A stretch of DNA of 37,930 nt from a virus. The notes under the pieces were generated by a model. It had not been told where the DNA came from. It did no database searches and saw only the letters and a program-made list of their open reading frames with translations. Shown one piece after another: positions 13,640-21,010 of this stretch. The stretch is from positions 1 through 37,930 of the IMG/VR virus record IMGVR_UViG_3300017971_000508. The stretch is one strand, 5' to 3'. The position numbers were made by a program, and so were the translations under genes. Numbering within the stretch: position 1 is the first letter of the stretch; every line of letters starts with the position of its first letter.

Positions 13640-13843
13640 TCAGGCCACCTCCTCGTGTCGCGTCGTTGCGCAACTTGCAAGGGCCTTGATGTACCGCGTG
13701 GCCTGGGCTGCGGGCACCGATGGCTTGGACTCGATGCGCGACACCCACTCCCGTCGTCGTCCAGCCGCACGAGCAAGCTGGATCTGGGTAACGGCGAGGA
13801 TGGTTCTTGCTGCCGCGAGTTCGCGTCCTGATGGCTCTTGCAT
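13640..13843 (-). CDS. Small XRE-type repressor/Cro-like regulator
   Basis: 67 residues from ATG 13843. 'RTILAVTQIQLARAAGRRRE' and WVSRIESKPSVPAAQ form a compact helix-turn-helix of the XRE family. It is the first gene of the leftward operon. The promoter's -10 box ends only six bases before the ATG and there is no ribosome binding site, so the mRNA is probably leaderless. It diverges from a second XRE gene (13934), and the pair with its shared palindromes resembles a phage immunity switch. No integrase is present, so true lysogeny is unproven. Confidence 0.72.
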   Translation of the reverse strand: MQEPSGRELAAARTILAVTQIQLARAAGRRREWVSRIESKPSVPAAQATRYIKALASCATTRHEEVA

Positions 13844-13849
13844 GCCAAG

Positions 13850-13879
13850 ACTATCGCACGTTGTTGCGCACGTTGTCAA
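13850..13879 (-). promoter_or_regulatory. Leftward early promoter (sigma-70 type)
   Basis: On the minus strand, TTGACA (13879-13874) is followed after 18 bases by GATAGT (13855-13850). The -35 is perfect and the -10 matches TATAAT at four of six positions. Transcription would start at or within a few bases of the ATG at 13843. The spacer carries a 12-bp-period direct repeat, so a bound regulator would block polymerase. Confidence 0.7.
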
Positions 13880-13912
13880 TACCCGCAACAAGAATAATGT
13901 CACGAACGTGAC
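13856..13912. promoter_or_regulatory. Operator cluster between divergent XRE genes
   Basis: Three symmetric elements are visible: the direct repeat GCACGTTGT at 13856-13864 and 13868-13876; the inverted repeat TTGTTGCG (13861-13868) / CGCAACAA (13884-13891); and the perfect palindrome GTCACG-AA-CGTGAC (13899-13912). They overlap the leftward promoter and lie upstream of the rightward gene. They are likely binding sites for one or both XRE proteins. Confidence 0.6.
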
Positions 13913-13933
13913 GTAATCCTTTAGGGTGGCGCG

Positions 13934-14311
13934 GTGAGACCCCTAGCGCAGTGGCTGAAGCAGCAGCGACGGACCAAGGGCTGGACCGTGGCCGAACTGG
14001 CGCATTACCTGACCGTGGCGGGCTACGAGACGAAGGAAGGCACCGTGCGCGTCTGGGAGGCACCGTCAGGGCGCGACCCACGGCCAGAGACGTTGGAGGC
14101 GCTGGAACGCATCTTCGGGGCGTCAGCGCCCGTTCAGCGCGCTCCCAGCGAAGAGGCGCTAGACCGGATCGCCCTCGTCCTCGAGCGACTCGCTGCGCTC
14201 GATGAGCTGACCGCGGAGGTAGCGCGCATCGCTGGCGACCTCGAAACGCTCAGGCACGAGGTACGCCGTCACGAGTCCGTCAGCGGGAACCATGAGCACG
14301 GCGCCTCGTGA
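13934..14311 (+). CDS. XRE-family regulator with coiled-coil C-terminus
   Basis: 125 residues, GTG start at 13934. The N-terminus (LAQWLKQQRRTKGWTVAELA ... GTVRVWEAPSGRDPRPET) is an XRE helix-turn-helix followed by the 'LEALERIFG' helix typical of that fold. The C-terminal part (ALDRIALVLERLAALDELTA and on) is a probable leucine-rich coiled coil for dimerisation. Divergent from the regulator at 13640-13843 and therefore a partner in the switch. Its last 153 bp overlap the convergent minus-strand gene 14159-14557. The rightward promoter is not obvious. Confidence 0.75.
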   Translation: MRPLAQWLKQQRRTKGWTVAELAHYLTVAGYETKEGTVRVWEAPSGRDPRPETLEALERIFGASAPVQRAPSEEALDRIALVLERLAALDELTAEVARIAGDLETLRHEVRRHESVSGNHEHGAS

Positions 14312-14557
14312 GGACGTGTACGTCTCGCAGCCGCCGGCATCAGGGACCATCAGCACGGAGCCGAGGGCTAGGTCGACGGCCTGGGCGCCGCCGGTACACA
14401 TCGCTCGTTGCGCTGCGCGCCCGAACGCTACGAGTCCAGCCGTGTCGGTCAGGCCCGCTTCGCCGACACGGGCCCCGACCCGCAGGCGGCCCATCGCCTT
14501 CTCGTCATCCGACAACCAGGTGATCCGTAGTTCTTCGTCCAGGCGCACAGCCAGCAT
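14159..14557 (-). CDS. PAS-like or unknown protein, convergent with the XRE gene
   Basis: 132 residues. ATG 14557 is chosen because GGAGGAG lies just upstream; in-frame extensions to 14656 have no ribosome binding site. Sequence such as LRITWLSDDEKAMGRLRVG with a later GGAQAVDLALGSVLMVP looks like a compact alpha/beta domain and is reminiscent of PAS. The C-terminal 51 codons lie antisense to the XRE coiled coil. It follows the structural-operon terminator, so it needs its own promoter, which I could not identify. One of the two overlapping genes could be spurious, but both have protein-like composition. Confidence 0.5.
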   Translation of the reverse strand: MLAVRLDEELRITWLSDDEKAMGRLRVGARVGEAGLTDTAGLVAFGRAAQRAMCTGGAQAVDLALGSVLMVPDAGGCETYTSSRGAVLMVPADGLVTAYLVPERFEVASDARYLRGQLIERSESLEDEGDPV

Positions 14558-14686
14558 CGACTCCTCCGACCCGGGGCGGTATCTCGTCGTCCGCCCCCCC
14601 TCGACTCTGTGCGTCCACTGTGCCACGTTGCGTGACATCGTGGTGCGTTCTGGCACCTAAGTAGTTCTACGTACGACACAGCAAAG

Positions 14687-14710
14687 CCCCTCCCGCCGAA
14701 GCGAGAGGGG
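14687..14710 (-). terminator. Terminator of the structural operon
   Basis: On the minus strand CCCCTCTCGC-TTCG-GCGGGAGGGG forms a 10-bp stem (one U-G pair) closed by a UUCG tetraloop, followed by CTTTGCTGT. It lies 48 bp beyond the stop of the last tail gene. The U-tract is weak, but the stem is very stable. It separates late genes from the control region. Confidence 0.72.
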
Positions 14711-14757
14711 AAAGAGGGGCTACGGTTTCAGCGAGGGCCAGGCAGAGGCTGCGCCGT

Positions 14758-15783
14758 CTACGACGGAAGGCTTGTGAACGTCCCTGACGTGGTCCCACTG
14801 TTGCGGTTGTGATTGTTGATGAGCACCACGTTGCTGCTCGCAGCATCGACACGCAGCACGTTATCGCTCCATAGGTCGCAGCCCATGATGGTGACGTAGT
14901 GGCCCTCCTTGACGTCGATGTTCCAGTGATCGGCCGTACTATCCACGAACAGGCAGCCGGTGATGTTGACCGCGTAGACCGGCTCGGTCTGCCCGATGAG
15001 GATGTCTGCCTCCACGGCGTTGCCCACTTGCTCGAAGTAGACGCCCTGGAATGTCATCGCTGCACCGCCACCGGAGTGGTCGCCATCGACCACGACCCCG
15101 TACTGCGTGTTGCCCTCGATCTCACCACCGTAGACGCCGACCGAGAAGTGCCCGCCGATGAACAGCCCGATGGGTGCCTTGTCCATCTTGCACCCGTAGA
15201 AGTCGTGGCTCGTCCCGCCCGCGGCGAGATAGACAGCGGCGCTGGCCGCATAGAGGAAGTGCGACGCGAAGACCCTGGTGTGGTACGTGGTGGAGCCGGT
15301 GCGGAGGCCGTAGTAGAAGCCATCCGTGCGGACATTGTTGATGTGGACCTCGCCGTCCGGGTCATCCTGGAGGTAGATGGCTGCACCGGCTGATGAGTCA
15401 CGTGGACCGACGATGGCTACGCCATCGAAGACGGTGTACTCGGAGCCGTCCCCGAGGAGGAAGCCGCTTTCACCATCAGAGGTCTGCTTGATGACTGATG
15501 CTGTTGCGATGCTCCCGACGACGGCCCCGGCCCCGACGCCACTGTCACCAAGGATGCGGATGGCTGCTCCAGAGATGGTGAGCGCCGACGTGATGATGTA
15601 GGAGTCTTGCGTCGATGCGAAGTAGACGGTGCCACCGTTGACGCACGCAGCATCGATAGCGTCCTGGATGGCCTCCGTGTCGTCGGTGACGCCGTCTCCG
15701 GTAGCACCGTAGTCGCGAACGTCGAAGATGTGTCTAGTCATCGGTATGGGTCCAAATGCTCCGGTGAAGTAGAAGTGGAACAT
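14758..15783 (-). CDS. Pectate-lyase-fold tailspike
   Basis: 341 residues, ATG 15783 one base after the preceding stop. After a short leader comes FDVRDYGATGDGVTDDTEAI, the hallmark start of the pectate-lyase-3 domain found in tailspikes. Then a series of beta-helix rungs follows ('VHINNVRTDGFYYGL', 'HDFYGCKMDKAPIGLFIG', 'NITGCLFVD'). The catalytic residues cannot be assigned by eye. It probably binds or degrades a host surface polysaccharide. It is last in the structural operon, after the tail fibres. The alternative start at MTRHIFDVRDYG would remove about 14 residues. Confidence 0.82.
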   Translation of the reverse strand: MFHFYFTGAFGPIPMTRHIFDVRDYGATGDGVTDDTEAIQDAIDAACVNGGTVYFASTQDSYIITSALTISGAAIRILGDSGVGAGAVVGSIATASVIKQTSDGESGFLLGDGSEYTVFDGVAIVGPRDSSAGAAIYLQDDPDGEVHINNVRTDGFYYGLRTGSTTYHTRVFASHFLYAASAAVYLAAGGTSHDFYGCKMDKAPIGLFIGGHFSVGVYGGEIEGNTQYGVVVDGDHSGGGAAMTFQGVYFEQVGNAVEADILIGQTEPVYAVNITGCLFVDSTADHWNIDVKEGHYVTIMGCDLWSDNVLRVDAASSNVVLINNHNRNSGTTSGTFTSLPS

Positions 15784-15784
15784 A

Positions 15785-16732
15785 TCAAGTGGCGATGTAG
15801 CGCCAAGTGACCTGTCCGTTGACAAGGACGCTGCCGGGGGAGCCGGTCTTCACATGGCCGACGATGAGTTCCGGGTCGGCAGAGACGTCCAGCACATAGT
15901 CCAGCGCGATGGTGTGCCCGGCGTAGACATCGGCCGTATCCCCGCTGGTGTCGACCGAACCGATGTTCGTGCTGGATGGCGCCGCCACCACGTTGAACGT
16001 CCAGTAGTGGGAGCCGTTGTTCGTGCTACTGATTCGGCTGGTCAATAGGGCATCCACGAGGTAGACATCAGTCTCCCCCCAGCCTGAGCGACCGGCGGCG
16101 TTGATGGTAATCGTTTCGCCGCTCACGTTGATGGCCCACGACGATTGCAGGCTCTCCGACAGCCACCGCGTGCCGTCGTAGAAGAACACGAGGTAGTCGA
16201 GGTCCGAGCGTCGGTAACGGTCGCCGGTCGAGGGGGAGCCGGGGAAGGAGGAGCCGGTGGAGAGGGATGATCCGCCGCCCGACCCTACCTGCTTCCACAC
16301 CGCCGCGCCGTCGGTGTTGTCGATGCAGAAGTAGACCTCGTCGTTTGTCGTGTCGAACCACGCCGAGCCGACGGTGTAGCCCTCGTCCACGTCGTTGTCT
16401 GCGTCAGGCGCGGCGGTGGCTGCGAGGTTGTTCTTCTGCCATTCGACCGCAGATGCACCCGCGCGCAGGGACGAGCCCTGCGATCCGAGAGCGAGCCTGG
16501 CCGGCGTGCCCGAGCCATCCGACGACTGGATGATGTCGCCGGCCGTGGTCATGGGGTTCGACAGGCTGGCGCCCGACGAAATGAGCGTCTCGGTGCCGGC
16601 GTCGTCCTTGAGGTAGAGCTTCTTGTCCGAGGACTTGACGTAGGTGACGGCCTTGCCCGAGGCCGGTGTCGCGGGAGCTGTGGCCTCGTTGAAGTACCTC
16701 GTGTCCAGCGCGATGGTTTCGATGTCAGCCAT
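15785..16732 (-). CDS. Tail fibre-type structural protein
   Basis: 315 residues, ATG 16732 with GGGAGG seven bases upstream. The N-terminus 'LDTRYFNEATAPATPASGKA' and LYLKDDAGTETL is a common start of phage fibre proteins. An NPMTTAGDIIQSS element is shared with the upstream gene. A Ser/Gly-rich hinge (GSGGGSSLSTGSSFPGS) leads to a C-terminal beta-rich domain (YWTFNVVAAPSSTNIGS). Likely part of the receptor-binding fibre or its adaptor to the tailspike gene that follows. Confidence 0.7.
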   Translation of the reverse strand: MADIETIALDTRYFNEATAPATPASGKAVTYVKSSDKKLYLKDDAGTETLISSGASLSNPMTTAGDIIQSSDGSGTPARLALGSQGSSLRAGASAVEWQKNNLAATAAPDADNDVDEGYTVGSAWFDTTNDEVYFCIDNTDGAAVWKQVGSGGGSSLSTGSSFPGSPSTGDRYRRSDLDYLVFFYDGTRWLSESLQSSWAINVSGETITINAAGRSGWGETDVYLVDALLTSRISSTNNGSHYWTFNVVAAPSSTNIGSVDTSGDTADVYAGHTIALDYVLDVSADPELIVGHVKTGSPGSVLVNGQVTWRYIAT

Positions 16733-16745
16733 GTCGTGGCCTCCC

Positions 16746-17660
16746 TTACGGTGTCTCGATGAAGGCGACGACGATCTCGTCGTCGTGGTAGACGAACGGC
16801 CACGGTGACGAGCCGTCGTCGAACTGGACCGGCTCCCAGCGCCCGACGGCCTTGACCGCTGCCGCGGTGACGGGGTTCGTCGGTGTGCCGTGCGTGTGGT
16901 CCTGGCGGGCGTACTCGGTGTCGGTGCCCACCGCTGCGCTGATGCCGAACGTCGTCTCCGCCTCGACGGTGGACGCGGCTGTCAGGCTCGTGCCGGTCTG
17001 GTCGTAATAGCCGAGCCACGTCGTGCCGTCGTCGACCGACAGCAGGCCGATGGTGTCGACTGCGTCGGCTGCGGCCTGCAACGTCGGCGCGGAGCCGCCC
17101 GCCCATGTGATGGAGCCGGGCCACGTAACCGTACGCGAGCCGGTGCCGTCCTGGCGCAGCACGATGCGGAGGTCGGTGCTCTGGCCGGTCACCGCGCCCG
17201 ACAGCGTAAAGGTGGCGTTGCCGGTCAGCGTCAGGTCGTGCGTCGCTGCGAGCCCGTAGTCGATGTCGTGGCTGCCGGACACCGAGAGGTCCGTTGCGAG
17301 TGGCGCATCGTCGCGCCACGCGATGGACGTGTTCGACGTGGCGAGGTACTGGCGGTCGGTACCGATGGCGTGGCGTGTCGCAGTGCCGCCCGACGTAGCC
17401 TTGATGAGGTCGCCGGCGGTGGTCATCGGGTTGGCGAAGCCACCGCCACCACCAGAGCCGTCGATGGCCGTCCACACCGCGGAGCCCGTAGTCGGGTCGG
17501 TGCAGACCCAGATGTTGGACGTGTAGATCCACACCGAGCCTTCGTCGTATCCGAAAGACGTGCCGTGCCCACTGTTGGGCGTATTAGACGCGACGAAGTT
17601 GTGTTTCAGCCGTGTCGGGACCGTCTCGCCGGAGTTGAAGAGGACCGCGTAGCTTGTCAT
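16746..17660 (-). CDS. Tail fibre/receptor-binding protein
   Basis: 304 residues; ATG 17660 overlaps the preceding stop (TGATG). The N-terminus SYAVLFNSGETVPTRLKHNF and a glycine-rich joint (GSGGGGGFANPMTTAGDLI) precede a beta domain with 'TFTLSGAVTGQSTDLRIVLR' and a 'YARQDHTHGTP' motif. D-H-T-H-G repeats bind metal in trimeric fibres of siphophages. The NPMTTAGD element is shared with the following gene. The C-terminus ends in FVYHDDEIVVAFIETP. Confidence 0.72.
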   Translation of the reverse strand: MTSYAVLFNSGETVPTRLKHNFVASNTPNSGHGTSFGYDEGSVWIYTSNIWVCTDPTTGSAVWTAIDGSGGGGGFANPMTTAGDLIKATSGGTATRHAIGTDRQYLATSNTSIAWRDDAPLATDLSVSGSHDIDYGLAATHDLTLTGNATFTLSGAVTGQSTDLRIVLRQDGTGSRTVTWPGSITWAGGSAPTLQAAADAVDTIGLLSVDDGTTWLGYYDQTGTSLTAASTVEAETTFGISAAVGTDTEYARQDHTHGTPTNPVTAAAVKAVGRWEPVQFDDGSSPWPFVYHDDEIVVAFIETP

Positions 17661-20600
17661 CAGGCAGCCGTCCACGATGCTTCGATGACCGCCGAGCCAT
17701 CAGAGTCAGAAGGGTCGCCATATGGTGCGCTGCTGAAGGTGAACGTACCAGCAGCGGAGTCGAACGAGGCAGGGAGCACGGGCTGGTTGTCGACCCATAC
17801 CGACAGCGTGCCGCCAGCGAACGACTGGCCGTCCGTCGAGAAGGTCACCGTCGAGCCGTCACCGTAGCCGATGACGTGGCGACCGACCGCTGAGCCAGGC
17901 AGCACGCCGAGCGATGCGTCGATGTACTTGAACTCGTGGGTGACGGTGCCGCCAGTGATGTTGCCCGCCGCTGCGATGTACAGGCTGGCACCGACGGGGT
18001 CGATGGTGCGCGCGTCATCGATGGCCCACGCCGTGGGCTCGGTGGTCGAGGCGTCCCAGAGCTTCGCGCGCACGCGGTCAGCGAGCACGGAGAAGCGAAT
18101 GAGGTAGTCAGTCGAAGCGGAGATGGTCTTGGCGACCAGGCCTGACAGGACGCCACCCTGCGACACGTCGATGCCACGCGTAGTGTTGGCGGCGTCGCCG
18201 AGACGGACGATGAGTACCGCAGCGTCGATGCCGCCGTCAGCGGAGATCACGCCGAGCTGTAGGTTGTTCGGGTCGGTGTCGCCCGTGTCGCCGAGCACAT
18301 CCACGTTCCAGCGGACGAGGAACTCAGCACCTTGCACCCATGGGCCATCCGGTTCGTCGGACGTGCCCGAGCCATCGTCTGACTCGAGGCGCTGTTCGAT
18401 CAACGTGTCATCGGCTTCGATGACGATGTAGCCGGAACCGCCCGACACCGACGCGTAGCCGGTGCCATCGACGGTCGTGGAGTACTCGTTGCCGCCTTCC
18501 CAGGGGGCCTCGGTGTCGACGCCGAAGCCTTTGGGGATGGAACCCCATCCCGACTCGGCTGACTCGGCGATCGCAATGGTGAACGTCGCATCGTTGCCGC
18601 CGCCACCACCGAACGTCGCGGGGTTTTCCGATGCTCCGGTGCCACCGACCTTCGTGGCCTCGCGGAAGTAGATGCCCGATGCGCCATAGCCGTACAGTTC
18701 ATATCCGCTCGGCGTGCCAGTGGGCGCTCCGGTATCGGAGAAGGCATAGACCCAGTAGTCGGTCGCTACATCGGAGTTCCACGACGGGTCGAGCGCGGGC
18801 GGGTCGACCGACGCGGCGTAACTCACCTCGACCGACGCCGAAGCGGAGTAGACCCACATCGCACAGCGATACGAGCCGGAGCCCGTGGTCGTCCAAGTGA
18901 GCGTCGAGCCGTCGGTCCAGCCTTCCGAGCCAGTCATTGTATAACTCAGGACCGCGATGACGTTGGTCCCGATGAACTCCTGACGCAGGATGGTGAAGCC
19001 CTGCGCGCTGAGTGCAGAGGCGAGGTCGTCCACGAGCCCGGTGTTCTGGACGACCGCGACAATGGTGTCGCCTGCCGTCAGGCTGTCGGGGAGGTCGATG
19101 GCCTCGCTGCCCGCCGAGAACGAGCCGCTGCTGATGCCTGACGCCCCGGTGTCCCTGAGCCCCGGCCCTTCGAGGAGGATCGCAGCGGTCATCGTCGAGG
19201 CGGTGCCACCTGCGGCGTAGGCGCTTGGGTCTTCCGCCGCGGACGTGTCGGTCTTGGCGTGCGCGTCGAAGTAGTTGCCGCTCGTGCTGGCGTCCATGAC
19301 CTCGGTGTAGCCGCTGGGGCCGGTCGCCCGGTTCGTGTCGCCTGCGCAGAGGGTGTAGAAGCGCGCGGAATGCGCCGTGTCCCAGCCCGGGGTGAGCGAG
19401 GGCGGATCGACGGTGTTGATGACCGACGACACCGCCTTGCCCGCTGCGCCGGTCAGCAGCTCCGCGTAGGAGTGGACCGTGGCTCCGCCGCTGGTCGACA
19501 GCGTGATGGTATCGCTCGTTCCTGACCAGCCTTCGCTGCCGTCGATGCGCTTGTACCAGATATTCATCGTGGCGTTGCCGGGGTCGCTGATACCACCGAC
19601 GTGGTCGAAGCCGAGCGCTTCCATCTCGGTGTCGAAGTGCGGCACGCCAACGTCTGACCAGGTGTCGCCAAGGATGACGACGAGCCCGCGGCCACGGACG
19701 TCGCAGCCATCGGGCAGCGTGATGCTGTGGGACGTGCCGCTGTTCGCGTAGCTGGACCCGGTGCCGACGGTTCCCGGCGTGGTCGTGGTCCGCGAGAAGT
19801 CGTCGAGCTTATACGCCTGCGCGTCTACACCGCCACCGCCACCGCTGCCGCCACCGGAGTCCACGTCCGTAGGCGGGCGTGTCGCCCCGGTACCAGCATT
19901 GCCCGACGAGTCGCCGCCAGCGTAGTTGTCGTCGAGGTTCACCGGACGCAGCTTGTCGAACATCTTGAGACGCACGTCGTACTCGACGTCGGACGAGCCA
20001 CGGCGCCCACGGCGAGGCTGGATGGTCGTCTGCGCGATGCGGAAGTACGTGAAGCCGGTGATGCCCTGCTTGGGCAGCTTGACCTCGATACGCATCCCTG
20101 CGCGGAGCTCACCGAGCGCCGACTCCGGTACGGATACGGTGCATTCGAGCCGTTTCGTCGGCTCGTTCAGCTTGGCGAGTTGCCGCTGCGCCCAGGCACG
20201 GGCACGGCTGGCTTTCTTGATGTTCTCCTTGACGACGGTCTTCTGGAGGTTGCGATAGGTCGTGGACGTCGTGGTATTGCGCTCGTAGATCCAGCCGTTG
20301 GCCCACTTCACGTTGAGCACGGCGTAGATGCGCTCGGGGTCCACCTCGTAGTCGATGTCGGACATGCCGAACACGCTGGAACTGTCCACGTCGGAGTTGT
20401 CACCCGACAGTTGGAGCGACGACGTGAAGGCTGCCTCGGTGCTGCCGGTCTTGTCGTAGTACAGCTTCCAGCCAGAGTCGTAGTAGATGTAGAAGTTCTT
20501 CCCTGCTGACTCTGCGCAGTCATCGAGGACGTCGAGTGGCGTCTTGCCACGGTAGTTCGTCGGGTCCATCGTGACGGTGTTGGTGTTCGGCACCTGGCCG

Positions 20601-21010
20601 GCACCGTCGAGCTGACCGAGCACGGCTTGGCCGAGCAACCACGAGATGCGCTGGTAGTCCGTCTCCTCTGGGCGGTTCGCTACCTGACCCTTGAGCACAC
20701 GGTCGGTCAGCGTGGCGTTCCAGTCCTCGAGGACGGGACCGAACTGGCGCTGCGTGCCGGCAACGAGCGGGCCACGATCGATGCCTTGCTCGCCGATGAA
20801 GCCGCCGCCGATGGTCGTGGGCGTAGCGCCCGACGCGGTGATGCTCCACTCGGTGGCCGTCGGCGCGAGGTCTGCGGTTCCGGTCGTGTCGTCGATGACG
20901 AGTCGGCCAGTGCCGACCTGGCCCTGGTTGGCTGCCATCTCGACGCGCCAACCGTCGAGGCGTACCTTGTCGGTGATGTTCGTTCCGTCGACCGTGATGG
21001 TGACCGCCAC
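17660..21010 (-). CDS. Large tail tip/baseplate protein with duplicated beta domain
   Basis: 1116 residues, GTG 21010 with GGGAG eight bases upstream, directly after the tape measure. Residues 1-360 read as the conserved baseplate hub/Tal-like part (a 'VTITVDGTNITDKVRLDGW' start, later RRGRRGSSDVEYDVRLKMFD). A glycine-rich joint lies near residue 390. Then two copies of a about 170-residue beta domain follow (about 445-613 and 643-815), sharing GSEGW, a VDPPxLxPxW element, and 'GPSGYTEV'/'TPSGYELY'. A further jelly-roll-like domain occupies 830-1060, and a short C-terminal 'GYGDGSTVTFSTDG' module ends the protein. Likely binds carbohydrate on the host. Confidence 0.8.
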   Translation of the reverse strand: MAVTITVDGTNITDKVRLDGWRVEMAANQGQVGTGRLVIDDTTGTADLAPTATEWSITASGATPTTIGGGFIGEQGIDRGPLVAGTQRQFGPVLEDWNATLTDRVLKGQVANRPEETDYQRISWLLGQAVLGQLDGAGQVPNTNTVTMDPTNYRGKTPLDVLDDCAESAGKNFYIYYDSGWKLYYDKTGSTEAAFTSSLQLSGDNSDVDSSSVFGMSDIDYEVDPERIYAVLNVKWANGWIYERNTTTSTTYRNLQKTVVKENIKKASRARAWAQRQLAKLNEPTKRLECTVSVPESALGELRAGMRIEVKLPKQGITGFTYFRIAQTTIQPRRGRRGSSDVEYDVRLKMFDKLRPVNLDDNYAGGDSSGNAGTGATRPPTDVDSGGGSGGGGGVDAQAYKLDDFSRTTTTPGTVGTGSSYANSGTSHSITLPDGCDVRGRGLVVILGDTWSDVGVPHFDTEMEALGFDHVGGISDPGNATMNIWYKRIDGSEGWSGTSDTITLSTSGGATVHSYAELLTGAAGKAVSSVINTVDPPSLTPGWDTAHSARFYTLCAGDTNRATGPSGYTEVMDASTSGNYFDAHAKTDTSAAEDPSAYAAGGTASTMTAAILLEGPGLRDTGASGISSGSFSAGSEAIDLPDSLTAGDTIVAVVQNTGLVDDLASALSAQGFTILRQEFIGTNVIAVLSYTMTGSEGWTDGSTLTWTTTGSGSYRCAMWVYSASASVEVSYAASVDPPALDPSWNSDVATDYWVYAFSDTGAPTGTPSGYELYGYGASGIYFREATKVGGTGASENPATFGGGGGNDATFTIAIAESAESGWGSIPKGFGVDTEAPWEGGNEYSTTVDGTGYASVSGGSGYIVIEADDTLIEQRLESDDGSGTSDEPDGPWVQGAEFLVRWNVDVLGDTGDTDPNNLQLGVISADGGIDAAVLIVRLGDAANTTRGIDVSQGGVLSGLVAKTISASTDYLIRFSVLADRVRAKLWDASTTEPTAWAIDDARTIDPVGASLYIAAAGNITGGTVTHEFKYIDASLGVLPGSAVGRHVIGYGDGSTVTFSTDGQSFAGGTLSVWVDNQPVLPASFDSAAGTFTFSSAPYGDPSDSDGSAVIEASWTAA
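18560..19675 (-). repeat. Tandem duplicated protein domain inside the tail-tip gene
   Basis: Bases about 19170-19675 and 18560-19085 encode two related domains. Shared landmarks in order are GDT at the start, GF followed by a strand, GSEGW, a run of Ser/Thr strand, VDPP then W, SGY, and EDPSAY/ENPATF with GG near the end. Identity is scattered, so the duplication is old. Boundaries are approximate. Confidence 0.65.

Noticed and set aside
13873-13919. Rightward promoter for the XRE gene at 13934 (TTGTCA with AATAAT or TAATCC)
   Set aside because: Spacing to AATAAT is only 14 bases, and TAATCC has no matching -35. A promoter must exist but I cannot assign it.
14292-14660. Plus-strand frame of 122 codons after the XRE gene
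   Set aside because: Composition is Ser/Arg/Pro-heavy, it has no ribosome binding site, and it lies antisense to a minus-strand frame with a strong ribosome binding site and protein-like sequence.
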